DNA of 64,000 nt from Flammeovirga kamogawensis (GTDB taxonomy: Bacteria; Bacteroidota; Bacteroidia; Cytophagales; Flammeovirgaceae): positions 1,488,001 to 1,552,000 of the forward strand of contig NZ_CP076128.1 of NCBI RefSeq assembly GCF_018736065.1, read 5' to 3'. Below are positions 62,205-64,000 of this stretch, piece after piece (within the stretch, counting starts at the first letter, position 1; the number at the start of each line of letters is the position of its first letter). A program made the translations under genes and the position numbers. Under the pieces are notes generated by a model. It did no database searches. It was not told where the DNA came from and saw only the letters and a list, made by a program, of their open reading frames with translations.

Positions 62205-62384
62205 TTAGCGATTACGCTCAACAGCTATAGGATAGACCAAAATAGTTGCAACTATTACAGACACAAATATTAAAATAGAAAAGGTTAACTCTATGTTATC
62301 TTCTGCAACAGTGGCAAAAAAAGCAGCTTCTGTTGCCACAAATAACATTGAAAGTAGTGAGAAAAAAAGGAATATTTTTTTCAT
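62205..62384 (-). CDS. small membrane protein, 59 aa
   Basis: An ATG at 62384 opens a 59-residue frame ending at 62205. An N-terminal hydrophobic segment (KKIFLFFSLLSMLFVATEAAFF), a short polar link (AEDNIELT) and a second segment (FSILIFVSVIVATILVYPIAVE) make a likely two-helix inner-membrane protein with a basic tail. No family recognised. Its layout is similar to the 57-aa protein at 55.5 kb, but the sequence is not obviously related. Supported by a good start codon, composition and topology only. Confidence 0.5.
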   Translation of the reverse strand: MKKIFLFFSLLSMLFVATEAAFFATVAEDNIELTFSILIFVSVIVATILVYPIAVERNR

Positions 62385-62651
62385 GATGAATAGTAGATAG
62401 ATGAAGTATAAAAATTGAATAAGAACACAACATTTGTTCTAACTAAGGTTACGGTAATTAAGGAAGAAAAGAACGGTTATATTAACGTATATTTAATCTC
62501 ATTAAAACTCTTTCACGCAATTTTCTACTTGTTTAGTTTTTCACCCACCTTAATAGGAGCAATATTGAATAGATTAGCATAAAATAATTCATCGATTCGC
62601 TAATGGTTTTAAATCATTTCTTTTTTTTGAAGTAGTTCTTCAATCAGTTAG

Positions 62652-62659
62652 TATCTTTG
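62652..62659 (+). promoter_or_regulatory. promoter box placing transcription start at the GT2 start codon
   Basis: TATCTTTG ends six bases before the ATG at 62665. A -33 TTTG lies 22 bases upstream of it. Transcription would begin at or next to the ATG, so the mRNA may be leaderless. Confidence 0.5.
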
Positions 62660-62664
62660 CCGCT

Positions 62665-63459
62665 ATGCAAAAAGTGAGCGTCATTACAATTTCTTACAAT
62701 TGTGAATCAGAAATAGAGCCTACATTAAAAAGTGTTATTGCTCAAGACTACAAAGCTATTGAGTTTGTAGTGATAGATGGTGCATCAAAGGATAGGACTT
62801 TTGATATTATATCTGAGTACAAAAATGATATTGATGTATTGGTTTCTGAAGCTGACAAAGGAATTTATGACGCAATGAACAAAGGTGTGCAAAAAGCATC
62901 TGGAGATTGGGTTATTTTCATGAATGCTGGTGATACTTTTTATAATGAGAAGGCAATCTCTTCTATAATGAGTAAAGCAGATGAAGACACACAATTACTT
63001 TACGGAGATCATGAAGTAGTTTATGATCATTTGACAAAAGTGAAAAGTGGTATTCCTGTAGAAAATTTATGGAAAGGGATGATTTGTAGTCATCAAGCAC
63101 TATTTGTAAAAAGAGAGCTATTGCTTTCTTATCCTTTTGAATGGAAAAATTGGAAAATTTCTGCAGACTTCCATTTCATCTTTAACAGATGGCAAGAGGG
63201 ATACAAATTTCAGCATGTACCTGTATTTATTGCAAAATTTGCTGCAGGAGGACTTTCAGAAGTTAGCTCTGTTCCTTCTAAAATTGAGACATGGTCTATT
63301 GTAAAAGAGAAAATCAACACAAAAGAGGTTGATGACTATTACAGTAAACTTATTCGATATGAAAAGCTTGTCAATATCCCTAGAAATTTACTAGGGGCTA
63401 AAAGTTTTGAGTTACTTATGAAACTCAAAAATAAAATAACAGGCAAAAAATTAAAGTAG
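62665..63459 (+). CDS. glycosyltransferase, GT2 family (WcaA-like)
   Basis: A 264-residue GT-A enzyme. It has the N-terminal nucleotide-binding strand VSVITISYNCESEIEPTLKSV, VVIDGASKDRTFDII, SEADKGIYDAMNKG (typical of this 'PGL/p-HBAD-like' subgroup), and the metal motif NAGDTF (D-x-D equivalent). The acceptor region CSHQALFVKRELLL is conserved in the group. No membrane segment. It is separate from the main polysaccharide operon and could add a sugar to lipid-linked or O-antigen-type glycans. Confidence 0.88.
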   Translation: MQKVSVITISYNCESEIEPTLKSVIAQDYKAIEFVVIDGASKDRTFDIISEYKNDIDVLVSEADKGIYDAMNKGVQKASGDWVIFMNAGDTFYNEKAISSIMSKADEDTQLLYGDHEVVYDHLTKVKSGIPVENLWKGMICSHQALFVKRELLLSYPFEWKNWKISADFHFIFNRWQEGYKFQHVPVFIAKFAAGGLSEVSSVPSKIETWSIVKEKINTKEVDDYYSKLIRYEKLVNIPRNLLGAKSFELLMKLKNKITGKKLK

Positions 63460-63494
63460 CTTGTCTACAACATCAAAATTGAAACAAACAGATT

Positions 63495-64000
63495 ATGTTA
63501 GAAAAAATATACATTAAAGGAAATAAGTTAAAGGCTTTAGACAATAGACACCCTTGGGTTTACTCTGGTGCTGTTGCCAAGATGCCAGAAAACATAGAAG
63601 ATGGTGATATTGTAGAACTAGTACACGGTCAAGATAAATTGATTGGTTACGGATTTTATGCTCCAGGTAATCAAATTGTTTGTCGTGTTTTTGAATATAC
63701 ACGCAAACCAATAGACCCAACTACACAAGAATATTGGTCTGAGAAAATTGCAAAAGCTTATGCTATGCGTAAAGCACATGTACTTTCTGAAGAAACAAAC
63801 TGTTTTAGATTAATTCACGGAGAAGGCGATTTCTTCCCTGGTTTAATTGCCGATGTCTACAATGATCTTGTTTCTGTTCAAATTCTAATTAAAGGAGTAG
63901 ATAAAATTGCTCCAATGATTATTAAGGCCTTACAAGAAATTGGTTTTGAACGTATTTACAATAAGAGTAAAGAAATTTCTAAACGTCTAGAAAACGTTGA
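63495..64000 (+). CDS. rlmI: RlmI-like rRNA cytosine methyltransferase, partial
   Basis: The ATG at 63495 opens a frame that runs off the right edge (168 residues visible). An N-terminal PUA domain (IYIKGNKLKALDNRHPWVYSGAV, then GDIVELVHGQDKLIGYGFYAPGNQIVCRVF) is followed by the start of the next region, with NCFRLIHGEGDFFPGLIADVYND, a hallmark of the RlmI/YccW family. The family methylates 23S rRNA C1962. The catalytic domain lies outside the window, so SAM-binding motifs cannot be seen. Confidence 0.88.
   Translation, partial: MLEKIYIKGNKLKALDNRHPWVYSGAVAKMPENIEDGDIVELVHGQDKLIGYGFYAPGNQIVCRVFEYTRKPIDPTTQEYWSEKIAKAYAMRKAHVLSEETNCFRLIHGEGDFFPGLIADVYNDLVSVQILIKGVDKIAPMIIKALQEIGFERIYNKSKEISKRLENV

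Overview
The window looks like chromosomal DNA from a low-GC marine member of the Bacteroidota, most likely a Flammeovirga-like Cytophagales. The reasons are the Bacteroidota-type promoter boxes (TAnnTTTG), the UpxY/NusG-type antiterminator heading a polysaccharide locus, a contractile injection system with a DUF4255 protein, an Rpn-type PD-(D/E)XK nuclease, and very AT-rich intergenic DNA. The genus is inference; no rRNA or tRNA gene was seen.

Layout. 1-5.1 kb (minus strand): one end of an extracellular contractile injection system (eCIS): DUF4255/Pvc16-like cap protein, an unrecognised 288-aa protein, sheath, tube, a small protein and a baseplate protein that runs off the left edge. 5.5-9.7 kb (minus): Wza-like export lipoprotein, Wzc-like tyrosine autokinase and a small beta-barrel protein, with promoter and terminator. 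10.5-14.0 kb: a large outer-membrane barrel protein. 14.0-18.7 kb: an accessory zone with HigBA, an Rpn nuclease, an MNT/HEPN toxin-antitoxin pair and many copies of a structured ~177-bp repeat. 18.7-44.5 kb (plus): one long, tightly packed polysaccharide operon. It starts with a winged-helix protein and a NusG-like antiterminator, then makes UDP-ManNAc and UDP-ManNAcA (wecB, wecC), a UDP-HexNAc uronate (tviB-like) and a CDP-3,6-dideoxyhexose (rfbF, rfbG, rfbH, ascD-like reductase, rfbJ-like). Next come glycosyltransferases, a sulfotransferase, Wzx and Wzy, two oxidoreductases, a heparinase-fold protein, and finally cysC, cysD and cysN, which make the sulfate donor PAPS. 44.6-48.5 kb: a WecA-like initiating transferase, then gmd and fcl for GDP-L-fucose. 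48.5-51 kb: a second MNT/HEPN pair, with a frameshifted toxin, between two copies of an undescribed ~355-bp non-coding element. 51-64 kb: ordinary chromosome: TPR protein, M61 peptidase, hemB, a class 1 isoprenoid-type enzyme, an MscS channel, an RRM protein, a YciA-type thioesterase, argS, a GT2 enzyme and the start of an rlmI-like methyltransferase.

Together, the central genes predict a Wzx/Wzy-assembled, sulfated surface polysaccharide containing an abequose-like 3,6-dideoxyhexose, amino-sugar uronates and probably fucose, exported by the Wza/Wzc pair. The most unusual material is non-coding: (1) a ~177-bp repeat in nine near-full copies whose nested stems are kept by compensatory changes; (2) a second hairpin family with a constant core and variable but self-complementary arms; (3) the duplicated element around the second MNT/HEPN module.
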